Shown here: positions 11,459 to 23,233 of the stretch, piece after piece
Layout of the letters: every line of letters begins with the position of its first letter
Position numbering within the stretch: position 1 is the first letter of the stretch
Source: Yamagishiella unicocca
Taxonomy: Eukaryota > Chlorophyta > Chlorophyceae > Chlamydomonadales > Volvocaceae
DNA: 64,000 nucleotides
Assembly (NCBI GenBank): GCA_003116995.1
Contig: BDSL01000053.1
Coordinates: 372,001 to 436,000 of the forward strand
Direction: 5' to 3'
Notes under the pieces: generated by a model
What the model was told of the DNA's origin: nothing
What the model saw: only the letters and a program-made list of their open reading frames with translations
Databases searched by the model: none
Translations under genes and position numbers: made by a program

Positions 11459-14400
11459 AGCCCTGAGCCTTGCCTATCCTTTCAGTAATGTGCCTGGGAA
11501 TTAGGTGGTCTGGGTCGGGCGTCCACGACAAGACGCCTGCGCAAGGCTGGTGATCCGTACACCGACGTTGGACCAGGTTGGACGCGAAACGGCCTGGAGA
11601 AACCTTGGGCCTCCTTGGGCCCAGAACATGCCTTCAGGACATGGCGTCCCGTGTGAGAAGGGAGTTATCGCTGCCTATGCTTCCTTGCATCAGCGGTCTA
11701 GCGATTTGTCCGAACCCACAGCGTAACTGAGCCGTGTCGTACCCAAGGCGCGTGCCGGAACAGCTGCAAGCCTGCAACCCTGCTGCTATGCCAGACTGAT
11801 CATGGATCCCCCAAGAATGGCACCCGCATCAGCAGGCCAAGGATGCATCAAAGTTCGTCGCAACGGTTGCAAAGGTTGACCGGTTCGTAACGGTTAATTG
11901 AGGGGCCGCTGGTTTACGAGCATCCTGGCCAACCAACCGCTCGCGATCCCTGGGACCATCACCATCGCGTCGTGTGTATGCGGAACTCCTCTCCCCTGGC
12001 TTTCCACGCACTGTCGTACGACCACTGCCGAAGTAGGCACTATGGAGCCCACTAACGATTACTACTACTGTGATCAGGCGCAGCGCTCCCACGAGTCCAG
12101 ACCGGTCCATTCTCGCCCGCTGAAACAGCTCGGCCGCGCTGCCGGCCACGTCAGTGTGAATGTGGCACCCCACGACAACTTCGAAACACGAGTTGCAAGG
12201 CGGTAACAGGAACGCGGCTTTCGAGTGCATGGAATGGCCGGGCGCATGGGGCCCCCCGTCGGTTTTCCTTGCTTTCCTTGTCTCTTTCAGTGTCAGGCGA
12301 TGCGCCCGATGGCTCTACCTTTTAAGGTCTGGAGCCCACTGTAACAAGTACGACAACCACTACTGGCCAATGCTGTCTTTCCGGAACTCAGGATTGTGTT
12401 CTCTTGTTATACCCTGGTGGCATCAAGGCTGCGGCTGCACCAAAACAGAATGCAAATGCGTGCACATAACACAGCTCATGAGCACTGTCTTATGTGACAG
12501 CTGTGTGTAATGCTTTGGGCTGCCCACGCTGGGGATGCAAGCACGAAACCAAGTCCCCTCGACAACGTTGTTGTGACGGTTACAGTGGGCCCCAGACCAA
12601 AAGGTAGAACCATCGGGCACATCGCCTGACACTGAGGAACACGTATTTACATTCTCATATTATGCTATTGCTATATACTTGGCGGCACCACGGGTGGTAC
12701 TTAGCGTTAGGAAGCCCGACTACAAGGGTCGCCGCATTAGCATTCCGTACTTCCTACTTAATCGCTCGCGCCACGACATGGACGAGACAGTACTGCCTCC
12801 TCACAACGCCGGAAGACAGCGCAGCTGGATCCTAGATCCGCCCAATTGAATAAAATGCCACGCCCAAGGCAGTAGCAGGCCCCCGACGGCCGTAGCGCGC
12901 CGCCGCTACAACTGGCACGGCCAGGACGCTGACTCAACGGGACACCACGGGGTTCATCCCGATTGACCGCCAAGCCACTCGGCCAGACCATGTTTTGAGA
13001 TGCGGGGCCACAAACCGCAAGCCCCCCGGGAAATTACGACCAAAACGGTACATTACCTCTTATCTCAAAGTGCTCGCCTGGAGTGCGCGAGCCGGCAGGT
13101 TGGGCCTCTTACTTCATCCCGCGAAGGGCCAGTCTCGTGCCCCGGCAGACAGCCCTTGCCTTGCCTTTCCGCTGCTGCCCCTTTATTCAGTACGCCGCAC
13201 GTTGCGGGCCGACTCAACCAGCGTGAACTCACGCTGGCAGGGAGGGCCCGCAACGTACGCGACGAACACCGCCTCAACATTGCCTGACAGGCTGCGCAGC
13301 CATTGGGCGCACCAATAAACGCAGTCACTCCGCAGACACGTGCTATGGAGCAACCATTATGCCGTGCCGTACCGGGGAGCGGCAGCAGAGCGTTAGCACG
13401 GCTCCGGTGCCGGCCAAATACGCCTAGAAGGGCTGCTGTAGCTGCCACACCCTGCATGAATGGGGCTGTAGCTGCCACCCTGGTCGAGGCGATGGCGGCT
13501 CCGTGTCATCATCAAATCCCCACGGATGGTTCCGCCCCGAAACCCTTTCCGCTCCATCTACAACCAATGCATTTGGCAATGTGAGCCCGGGCGCACAGTT
13601 GGCAATCCACCCCGCCGACGGGCATCGCTAATTCGACTCCCATTCCGACGGACTGACAGGTGGCCTCCTCATCCGCAAAACAACCGGCGATGGTGATAGC
13701 ATGCGCAGTTTAGCATGGAGGCCTCGCCCCGCCTCCCACCTGCATCCTACAGAGCCACGGCCGAAGAGCAGCGCGAGCGAATCAGACCCACAGCAGCAGG
13801 AGAACAATTGGTTCAGGCCCCCCTGACTTTGAAAGGCGGCCCAAGCAACCCCTCACTCGAGCCACTGCACAATAAGGAAACATGCAGCAGGGGAGACGCG
13901 CGACCGCTGGCGACCAACAACCCGTCCAGTCGTACACCAGGGAATTCTACGAAAAAACCCGTTGATCAACCCATCCCTCACCCAAAGCCACAGCACGAAA
14001 CTAGGAGAGCAAAGTTAAACAACACGTAGCCAGCTAGCAGATAACAAATCTCGGCCGCAGCGAGCCGCTGCGGCTGCGGTGCGGGAGACGTGGGTTTACG
14101 CCGATCTGACGACCCTGCAGGCATCCGAACGGCCCGCGTGTGCACAGGGCTTTCTCCTTTGACGGACACGACCCCCGATCAGCAAATGTGCAGTGAGCAG
14201 CTCTACCCGAGTGGCTTGAGAAACACACGGAGTCTCCTCGTTCCTTTGGGCAGCCCACACGTTGCCAGGGCGGGGCCGCCTACACGTGCGCCGCACCTGG
14301 CATCCCTTCGCGCGCATTAAACCGGCGGGTCGACAGCCGCCCCGCAAATCCTCAAACCCACACATCGCAAAAATGGCTGCTGCCGCATTAGATATTACGC

Positions 14401-15167
14401 AACGAATTGCGTGCACGATATTACGTACGCGAGCAGCATCAGCAGTCGTGGGCGCAATAGCACATGGGCGCATGCCATGCAGGAGCCTGTCACGACGCAC
14501 CGCGCCAGCCCAAGTACTTGGGAAGGGGGATGCGCAATAGAAACAACATGCGCGAATGCATGGACATACGTACAATAATCCTCGTCCGCGGCTCGACTAT
14601 GGACGTCGTATCGGACACACCGCGGCCCCCGTCCCCCGACAGCTTGCATGGCGGCTCCGCAGCAATGCACCCCTCCCTGGAGTCCGGCGCTCAGCCGCTT
14701 CTTCCCCCCCCATCGTCACGGAAGCGCGTCACAACCCCCCATCATCGTCACGGAAGCGCGCCATGTCAGATGACCGCGGCAGACGCAACAGCCGGGCAGA
14801 CACGCGGTGTGCGCGGGCACGAGCTGCAGAGCGGCCTGCATAAGGCCCTGCCGACGCGCCTGCCCGGAAGGGTGTTGCTGTCGCAGGTCACCGCCCCTCA
14901 ACACGTCTGGCCTCATCCCTTGCTGAGGTGCCACCCAAGCGGCATAGCTCGTAGCCCGAGCGGTCATGCGCGCCTGTGACGCACACGTGCGTCCCATTGA
15001 GACCCGTAATCAGCACCGGCTCGACTCCGCCAACGTCGCAACTAACTGTCGACTACCGTCCCGCAAGAGCTGCGCAAGCCGGCCACCGGCGGCAGGACCA
15101 GGCTGGCCCGCTGATGCCCGTCGGGCTCTGCGGCTCGACATGGAGCTGGATCCTGGATCCATAGCTA
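11459..15167. other. 3.7-kb interval with no recognised gene
   Basis: This lies between the 5' end of TMEM120 and the 3' end of the receptor-like kinase, both on the minus strand. Frames here are short (at most about 160 codons), mutually overlapping and without recognised motifs. It should hold the TMEM120 promoter and the kinase 3' UTR. The only structure I see is the inverted repeat at 12288-12636 and a 30-bp direct repeat around 14707-14760. Confidence 0.5.
12288..12636. repeat. Foldback inverted repeat, ~72-bp arms, ~205-bp loop
   Basis: The stretch 12288-12358 (starts cagtgtcaggcgatg) matches the reverse complement of 12564-12636 at roughly 85% by eye, including blocks such as GTGTCAGGCGATG, GCCCGATGG and CCCACTGTAAC. 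A transcript would fold into a long imperfect hairpin. It may be a MITE, a decayed inverted duplication or a small-RNA precursor. I see no clear target-site duplication. Confidence 0.75.
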
Positions 15168-18100
15168 CTACCGCGCGCCAGGCGTGCCGCTCCCTTGCGG
15201 CGGGTCGGCTGCAGCCCAAGGCGAGATTTCCGGGCTGACCGCCGCCGCTGCATTCGCCGGCGAGGCGGGTCTGTGGCGGGAGTCGGTTGGCGTGGGCGTG
15301 CCTGTCGTTGCGTTGTTCATGGCGTTGTTCATGGCTTGGGCGAACAAGGGCCCCGCCGGCACTTGCGTCAGCGCGCTCTCGTCGGGCCCGCCCAGCGGCA
15401 GGGGCGGCAGCGGCGCCGCAGTCGTCGTTCCGGAACGGTACACCGCCAGCATCTCCTGCAGCCGCTGCACCACCTGGCTGCTGTGCAGCCGGTTGTGGGG
15501 CTGCTTCTGCAGGCAGCGGTGCGCCAGCTTGCGGTAGTCCACCGGGCAGGCAGCAGGGAAGTCCGGGAAGTCGGGCTGGACGGGAGGAGGAGCGGCAGGG
15601 CAAGGGGCAAGGTGTTTCGTCGTCGACAACACACGCACGCGTGGGGCGTTTGGGGTGGTTAAAAGTTCTCGACCTTGCCACCGGCAAGTGGGCCCCCTCC
15701 CTGCTTACTTCCGGCAGGTGGGGCCCTCCCTAGGAACCTGCTAGGCGCCCCATCTCATCTCCAGGACACAAGTCAGTGTTCCACCAGTGGCTACCACCAC
15801 CCCGGTGCTTCCTCCACCACCACCACCCCGGTGCTTCCTCCACCACCACCACCCCGGTGCTTCCTCCCCCCCGCGAAAGGCCCACCTGATACCGAGGTTC
15901 CCCAGTGGCTGTGCGGGTTCCCGCGAGCCTGCCGTGGTAGAGCTCCCACAGCATGACGCCGAGAGAGAAGACTGTCGGGGGCGACAGGTCGAGGGAGGGC
16001 GGGGGCGACAGGTCGAGGGAGGGCGGGGGCGACAGGTCAAGGGAGGGCGGCGGAGCACGGTCGAGAGTGATCAAGATCGTGCACCAAGGGCAACGAGGAA
16101 GTCACAGCACGCCCAGTCAGTGGGCGACATGCCGGCGGCCATCCACCGAGTGTCGGGCGTTGACCTATAAACCGAACACCACCCGCTAGCCCCCCGACCG
16201 CTATCAGCACTCACCGTCAGCGGCGTACCCCAGTTGACCCTGTGAGCGGGCGTGGCGGGTGATGGGTGGGATGTTCAGCAGCTAGTGGTGGTCGCAGGCG
16301 AGAAGGACGTTCGTGGTGCTACTGGGAAAAAACGAATGCTCGCGGCTCGGCGGCATTACAGGTACACCGAGCATCAGCGTGGAGTGGCTGCAAGTGCCGT
16401 AGTGGACATGAGCCGAATCGGCTCCAAACAGGTGCCACAGGTCGGGGAACGCGGCCCCGCATCGAAGCTGGCGCTCTGGTAACGACGCTGACCCACCCGG
16501 AAGCATGTCTCTGGGGCGATGTAATAGAGCGTGCCCAGTCGCAGGTTTGACATATGGGTCTTCTGGATCGGGACCATCACACTCAAGCCGAAGCTGCGAG
16601 GAGGTCGGGGGCACACCCACGGCTTAATCCGGACCGGTTAAGTTTCCCCGGCGTGCTCGCGGTCCAGCAGCAAATGGCACAACTCGTAAAACGTTAGGAG
16701 CACGGTCCAACGTTCATATGTAAACTCAACCGTGCGTCGCATAGGGATGTGCATCGACATCGCGATGAATGCAAAGTGAGGGAGTAGCAAAGGTTGTGAT
16801 GAGGTAGGTGAGGGACACCGAGCGCGCGTGCGGTCCAAGGCCGGCAGCGCGCGTGCGGCGCCCTGTCCGATGCGTTCGCTTGGCTCAGGTGACAGCGGAG
16901 GAGATTGTGCTGCGCTCCCTGACGCTCCAAAGCCACGACTTAATGCTCCGAGACCACGCTCGCTTACTCTGCCATCTTGACGCGGAAGCCGATGGGTGAT
17001 GACGCGTCTCGTTTGAGCAGTACGTTGTTGGGATTCAGGTCTGCGGGTTTACGTGGTCAATACAACAGGAATTCGGTACGACGCCAAAAACAGCTGCAAG
17101 GGAGGGCGCACAGCTGCTTCATGCACAGCTGCCTCACGCAAAACAGCTGCCTCATCATACTAGCGTGGGACAGGAAGCAGCAGATACGAGAGCTGAACCA
17201 CTGCCGCGCCCAGAACTTGTCACGTGCTGTCCGCATACAACGCCTGCTGGGTAGCACCCGCCACCCTAGCCCTGTTGCACATCACGCCGCCACCTGCAGA
17301 GACATTCCGCCCCACCACCCCATGCATGCATCTCCAAGGGACTGTTATAACCGGTTTTCTCTTTCGTACACGGGTTTTCTTCGTAACGCCCGCCACCCCA
17401 CACCCGAGCCTCGTGCACTCACCCCCGTGAATAACATTCTTCGAATGCAGGTGTGCGAGCGCCTGGCCCAGCTCCAGCGCCACCTCGCATATCACGGGCT
17501 GTTGGGATGCAGGTGGGGTGGTGCGGCATCGGGTCGGTAGGCGCGGCACCAACGTCTCATCCCACGCGTAACAGCCAGTGAACAAGTAACCCCCGCGCAT
17601 GTGCTAATTTTCCACTGTACGCCGCAGAAACTCAGGGAACACAGGGAACACGCCATGTATCCGAGACGCACCGCTAATCAGCGGGACACCGTGCGATCCA
17701 TCCGCATGACAACACGCGACCCCGCGGGGACGGAGGGGGCACTCACCATGTTCGGCCCATTGGACGTTTGGAGGTACTGGGACTGGACCAGCTTCCTCAG
17801 CGGCCCGCCGTCGCAGTATTCTGCGAGGGAAACGGGCGCGACACATGTTCCTCACACACCAATCACATGAGGGATAAGAAGCTCGGCGCGTACCGTGCAC
17901 CTCCTTGGCAGGGCAACGACGACCGCCCAGGGTGTGGCCGTTTAGCTGATGCCGGTATGCTGCTGCCTTTGTGCAGACGTGATGTAGAAGATGTGCAAAC
18001 TGGGTCTGCCCCTGTGCAGCATGCACGTTACTAAGGCTCAAGCCAGGTCTGCCCCTGGGCAGCGTGCCCCTTTCCTTAGCCGCACGCAAACCCACCTTGC

Positions 18101-21100
18101 ACAATATATAACCGCCAGTCCTGCAGCGCATTCAGCACGAGCGGGGTGGTACTTAGCGCAGGGACTGACACGGCATCGATCGATTGGGAGCCGCCAAGAC
18201 GGCGGATGACATCGCAAACAACCTCGTCCTGCGCCCTTGAGCGACAACTACCGCACCCCATCCCGCCGCTGCAACTGCATCTGCCCCAACAACACGTCAC
18301 ACCCCCGCGGCGCACCGTCCCCTTGCCCCCTTCCACACACGCCCCCACCCACCAGCAGATTCGACAATGTGGAGTTGCGCGCGTTGTTCCCCGCCAGCAC
18401 CGGTGTGTTGACCGCCCCCAGCGGCTGCACGTCCACTGCGTAGGTGGCCACAATGTTGCGGTGATTAATGCTCTGGCACAGAGCGGCCTCCTGCAGTGCT
18501 CGTTTCCGGTTTTCGCTGCTGGCGCTGAAGACGACGGTCTTGACCGCCACCTCCAGCCCCTGCCACTGGCCTGCGCTCGCAGGGGAGGGGAAGGGGCCCG
18601 TGGGGTGGTGGATTCAGGCAACCTCACTACACACAAGACAGCGCAACGGGCCCAGGAGCGGCTCCCTGGGACCGCTGTTCCCTTGCCGCAGGGTCCAACC
18701 ACGGTTCCACGGTTCCAGGGTCCAATGGCACCGCCGCCACCGCTACCGCCCCGCCTGCCCTCCTTTTCGAGGGGTACACTTCGCTGATATGTATGCGGCG
18801 TCCGGTGCCAGAACACGCCCCTTCTCCTTTCCTCCGCAGCCTGTCGTGCCCCCGCTCTACCCCCGGCCTCTCAGCCCCGGTCTTGCCGTCGCTCACCTCG
18901 GTACACAGTTCCAAAAGCTCCTGATCCTACCACCGACATGATCTGCAGCTGCGTGTCGTTGATGCCCGCCATGATGTCCCGCCGAAGCTCCTCCAGCTCG
19001 TCCATCAGGTTGGTCGCCTGGGGGACACGTGAGGGCGTTGGGGGGCGTTGGGGGAAGACGAGTTCGGCGCGGGCGGGCGGGTGTACGACGGTCACCCGGG
19101 GGTGCTCAAGCCAGCGCACGTTGGCCTACAGGTGGAATTGTCCAATTCTTGCACGCAATCCAGATCCGGATCTAGATCCAGACCTCCAGATACCACGGCG
19201 GCGGCGGCGTGCGCGCACCTGCGTGCTGTTGGCCCTCGCCCCGTCCTTCACGTCGTCGTCGCTGTCCTTGGACCGCTCCACCCTCGTGGCCACGTCAGCA
19301 GCCGCGAAGTTGACCGCGTGGCGGTTGGCGCTGGCGGCAGCCGCGCCCTCGTCCAGCTGGCCCGTCACCGCCAGCTGCAGCTGCGCCCTCGATGCCCGGC
19401 CCTGGCCGGTGCCCGGCCCCGACGCGGCAGCGTCCCCCGAGGCCATCCCTCCGCTCCTCCCTCCGCTCCTCCCTCCACTCCTCCCTCCGCTCCTGGCTCC
19501 GCTCCTGTCGCCACCCCCATCGCCGCTCCCCACCGCCATGATAGCCCCCACCGCCGCCGCCCGAGACGCGAGCAGCAAGTCCATTCCCGCTACAGTCACC
19601 GCCATCGTGGATGCATCCCGCCGTGGAGACACGGTCCCGCCGCCGCAGCCGGCCTGCGCTGCCGCCGCCGCCGCCGCGGCCACACCGGTTCCTGTCGTGC
19701 GGCTGCCGCTGGTCGCACTGGCGCTGCGGTGCGAGACGGCAGTCGTGCCGCTGCCCACGGAGGCACGGAGGCCGCCGCTCACCACCGCGGCTGTCCCGGC
19801 CACCGCCGTCGCGCCGCGGGCTTTGGCAGGTGATACGCCGCTGCTCAGCAAGACATCCGTCGGGTCCAGGTCCCGGAGCTGTGTGGCAGTGTCCAGCGCG
19901 GCAACCGGCCCGCCGCCGCCCGGCGTGCGGCGTAACCCCACCTCCGCCGCGATGGGGCAGTTGTCCATGTCGATGCGCACCTCCTCACCGTCCCCGTACT
20001 CGGGTATTTGGCGGTTGGGGCGGGTGCTGATGTCCTTTATGAAGTTGCGAATGTTGGAATCCTGGTGCCACTCCGCTGGGCCCTCCTCGTCCGGCGCGTA
20101 CCCCCCCTGCGCGGCAGAGCGCCCCACGGCGGCAGTCGTTGTTGTTCCGTTTAGTACTGGAAGGCGCAAAGCTGATCACAGAGCCAGCGACGGCGGCGGT
20201 GGCCGGCCACCCTCATTTCTTCAGCTGTAACCCTCACCCAACCTGCGTCTGTTTCAAACGGTCTTTTCCTTCGTACACGTGTTTTCCTTGCAACCCAGCG
20301 CCCAAACAGACCCCCACTGCTGCCGGCTCCTTTCTGCACGGCAGCTGCTGCCACGTCCCCCCAGTGCTACCCGCTACCAGGACCAGCGTGATCGGCCCCC
20401 CACGTGCGAGGCCGCGACCCTCCGGTCATCCGCCCGTCACCCTCGTACCGGCATCGGCATGATCTGCCAGTCCGGATCGTCGCCGTCGAGGCCGTTGAAC
20501 ATGACGCCGTGCGCCTCGGGCCCCATGCCTAGCGCCTCCTTGATTCGCCGCATCTGCAACACCCCCCAGGCCGCAAACAGGTGGAAGGTGGTGTCATGGG
20601 CGACCCGGAGAACCCAGGTTCGAGTCGGGCCACACACGCAAGCGATCAGCACGCCGACCCGACCCGAATCGACGGGGTCTGGCGGCTACGCCGCGCCGCA
20701 CCCCGTCAAGATGACGCAGCCAGACAGCTGCGTCGCGTCCCGAACCTCTGCGCCCTCGCTGCCCTGTTTGAACTGGCCTGCCGAAGACACATCACCACGC
20801 GCAGCACCCAACGCCCCGACGAACGCGTCCACAGCAACCTATAGTGCTCGTCGCTCGAGACCCAGCCCTTGCTACCGCGCAGCCCTCGTTGCCTGCGGTC
20901 CCTATGGGCCTCCTCCTCCCCTGCCACCAAGCAACCCCGCCCAGAGCGCAGGTGCGCAGGTCAGGCGCCCCCTCACGGCCCGACGGGTTTCCTAGAACCC
21001 TCACGGCCCTGCATGCGCGTGTCCCTCCCTCCCTGTAGCGCCCCACGACTGCTGGCTCCGCAGCCTCACCCGCCGCGCTCGCCGCTCCTGGTAGGTCCGG

Positions 21101-22776
21101 TAGTGCCGGCGGAAATACAAGAATAGCACCACCGATACCGCCAAAATCGCCAACGACGCCACAATCTGGTTGGTGATGGATCGGGGAAGGGGGTTGGCGT
21201 CGGCATCCCGAAAGACGGCAAAGCCCCGACTACATGCGAATCGCACCCGCGTTCGCGGGCCTATCCACAGGCATTTCGGCATTGGGGTCATAAGGCCCAT
21301 CCATCCATCAGCAGGGCCGTACACACATCTTTGCCTGTTTCGAGCCCGACCCAGATCGAGCCGCGCTGGAATTGCGCCCTCCCTCCTCAGGTCGCAATCG
21401 ATTCCCACGCAGCAGCTCACCTTGACCAAGTTGCTGTCACGCGCTTTGGTTTTGATAATGACCGGCTGAATGTCCAACAGCTTGAGCTGCTGCACTATAC
21501 AGTCCCATTCGGAGGCGCCCGGAAAGCAATCGGCGCCGACCACCATGTCAGCGGCGTGCGCGGACTCCTCCACGATCATGTCGTACTCGCCCAGCGCCGT
21601 ATCGCGGGAGAAGAAGGGCGAGCGCGTGGAGGGCAGGCCGGTGGCCACTTTGACCACGTACACCTACGCAGACAGCGGGACGTGAGTCTGGTCAATAATA
21701 GGGCATCGCCCAAAACCGCCATGGATGAATGCCTCCCGGACGGAGCTCGTGATCCAGACGTGCCGCAATCCTGCTGCGTGGTCGGCTGTGATGCCTAGAC
21801 CGCATTGCGCCCCACCCCACAGTCCTTTTAATACCGGTATCCTCCCACCCCACATAGCCACTGCACCTGCTTGTGATGGAGTCCCTTGCACACAGAAAGA
21901 GTTGGTGTCGTTGTGGCGATGCTTATCGGCGTAAGGCGCCCGCAAGCCCCCCAGACACCGAACCATCTGTACTCGGCCCCTCCCCGTCTTCTCACACAAT
22001 CAGAATGCCGCACATCCTTGGCACCCCCCACCCGCCTCTTCCATACGCATCGGTCCGAAAAGTACGCAGGGCGCCAGTGCACTCACCATATCAACCAAGC
22101 ACTGCTCTTTGGAGTCACGTGATACGTTGTAGCAGAACCGAGGGAGGGGAAAGGCCTGCTGGGCTCCCGGCTCACTCTCCAGCCGCGGCATCGCAACCAG
22201 GTCGTCGGCGTTGCGCTTTCCGGTGAACCCGACCCGGCGCCGCTGGACTACGTTTTCAAATGCCACACGTGCGCCGCGCGAGGCACCCAGTAGAAGCATA
22301 GTTTGGCCCAGCTCCGTCACGTAATTGAGCATCTCAAGATGTTTGAACGTGAGCTGTACGCCAGGCGACAAATAGACGCGTGCCGCTAGGCTGGCGAGGT
22401 CGAGGGTTATGTAAGTCTTGATGGCTTGAAACGTTTGGTGCGCCACAACCGTGACATTGCGACTGATGGTCAGAGGCCTGCTCCAGTCGTTGCTGTCTAG
22501 CCGCAGTGTCTGGATAAGGTAGACAACGCTCACTTCATGTGTGCTCAAGGCAATGTACAGCTCGCGGCTGGTGCCGGCAATGGATTCATTTGACAAAACA
22601 GCAGCAGATGACGTATCCAGCAGAAGAAGAAGCCCAGCAAGGAGAAGGCAACGTCTGGGGAAAGGCGCCAAATGAGTGAGCCGTTTAGGTGGAGCTTCCA
22701 CATTCACCATACGAGAGAATTCCATGGCTCCTCCAGAATGGCATCCTTCCCTGCCAGCACTCCTTAGCACGGCCAT
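15168..22776 (-). CDS. Receptor-like protein kinase with signal peptide, ectodomain and one TM helix (15 exons)
   Basis: Exons: 22776-22087, 21663-21421, 21165-21070, 20553-20449, 20106-19219, 19017-18897, 18570-18353, 18228-18096, 17820-17747, 17498-17423, 17040-16968, 16593-16497, 16239-16215, 15971-15886, 15575-15168; phases agree, about 1110 residues. A signal peptide (CLLLAGLLLLL, near residues 44-54) leads a roughly 250-residue ectodomain whose style recalls right-handed beta-helix repeats. The TM helix is at about 312-330 (ASLAILAVSVVLFLYF), followed by a Gly/Ser/Ala-rich linker. The kinase domain starts near 700: GSGAFGTVYRG, VAVK, HGDLNPNNVLLK (HGD replaces HRD), DFG, GTLYYIAPE, DVFSLGVMLWEL. 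An active kinase is plausible; the ligand is unknown. It is divergent from the GST gene across 457 bp. The start could instead be the in-frame ATG at 22725. It is related in layout to the kinases at 39701 and 59701 but far more intron-rich. Confidence 0.85.
15785..15862 (+). repeat. Minisatellite (~25-bp unit, 3 copies) in kinase intron
   Basis: Three copies of a CCACCACCCCGGTGCTTCCT-containing unit, in the intron between the last two kinase exons. Confidence 0.8.
15975..16044 (+). repeat. 24-bp minisatellite (GGGGGCGACAGGTCGAGGGA unit), about 3 copies
   Basis: The array sits directly beside the acceptor of the kinase exon 15971-15886. Each copy repeats the acceptor context (CGACAG on + is CTGTCG on -), so the 3' splice region itself seems to have been iterated. 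Confidence 0.8.
19449..19498 (-). repeat. 12-bp coding repeat encoding (RSGG)n in the kinase linker
   Basis: Four copies of a 12-bp unit inside the large kinase exon 20106-19219 encode RSGG repeats in the cytoplasmic linker between the TM helix and the kinase domain. The length stays a multiple of three. Confidence 0.85.
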
Positions 22777-23233
22777 TAGCTAGGTGCGGGTCAACACCGT
22801 GGTGCGCCACGGACGCGCGAGAAGGCCCCACGCGCCCGGGCAATCATATATCCTATAATCATAATTCACCCAAGGCAAAAACCGGAAATTACGAGCCACA
22901 ATTTGCTGGAAATGTGAGGAGTGAGAGCCTTCGCAACAATTTATCTGGTAAAAGCTGTGCGCTATTCAGTAACGTTCAGCCATAGTTCAAGCATGCTGTA
23001 TTGCCAACACGGCAGCCGGTCCACGTGCATTCCTGTTGAACATTCATGGACTGACCGTCGTACCAACAGACTCGCACGTAATCATGACGCGCTCGTGAGG
23101 ATGGATACCTGGAAAATTCAGTAATGATGCCTAAAAGGAAGTAAACATGCCAAGCTTGCGTACGTTACAGTCACAACGCTCGGGACTGCACACATACCGT
23201 GCAAAGCGTCTCCCAACCCGTATCACCGCTGCA
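22777..23233. promoter_or_regulatory. Divergent promoter region between receptor kinase (-) and GST (+)
   Basis: This 457-bp interval separates the two start codons. On the minus strand a GGATATATGATT-like A/T-rich block (about 22843-22856) lies 70-80 bases upstream of the kinase ATG and may be its TATA region. On the + strand an in-frame ATG at 23147 would add 29 Arg-rich residues to the GST. Confidence 0.4.

Noticed and set aside
11505..11726. Short + frame upstream of TMEM120
   Set aside because: No recognisable motif, and it overlaps the likely promoter of the minus-strand gene.
12995..13584. Several ~100-codon overlapping frames on both strands
   Set aside because: They overlap each other in conflicting frames without motifs or coherent splice structure; typical of GC-rich non-coding DNA.
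18938..20230. 430-codon + strand open frame opposite the receptor-kinase linker exon
   Set aside because: It mirrors the GC-rich minus-strand exon 20106-19219, which has phased splice sites and joins to kinase motifs; the + frame has no motif.
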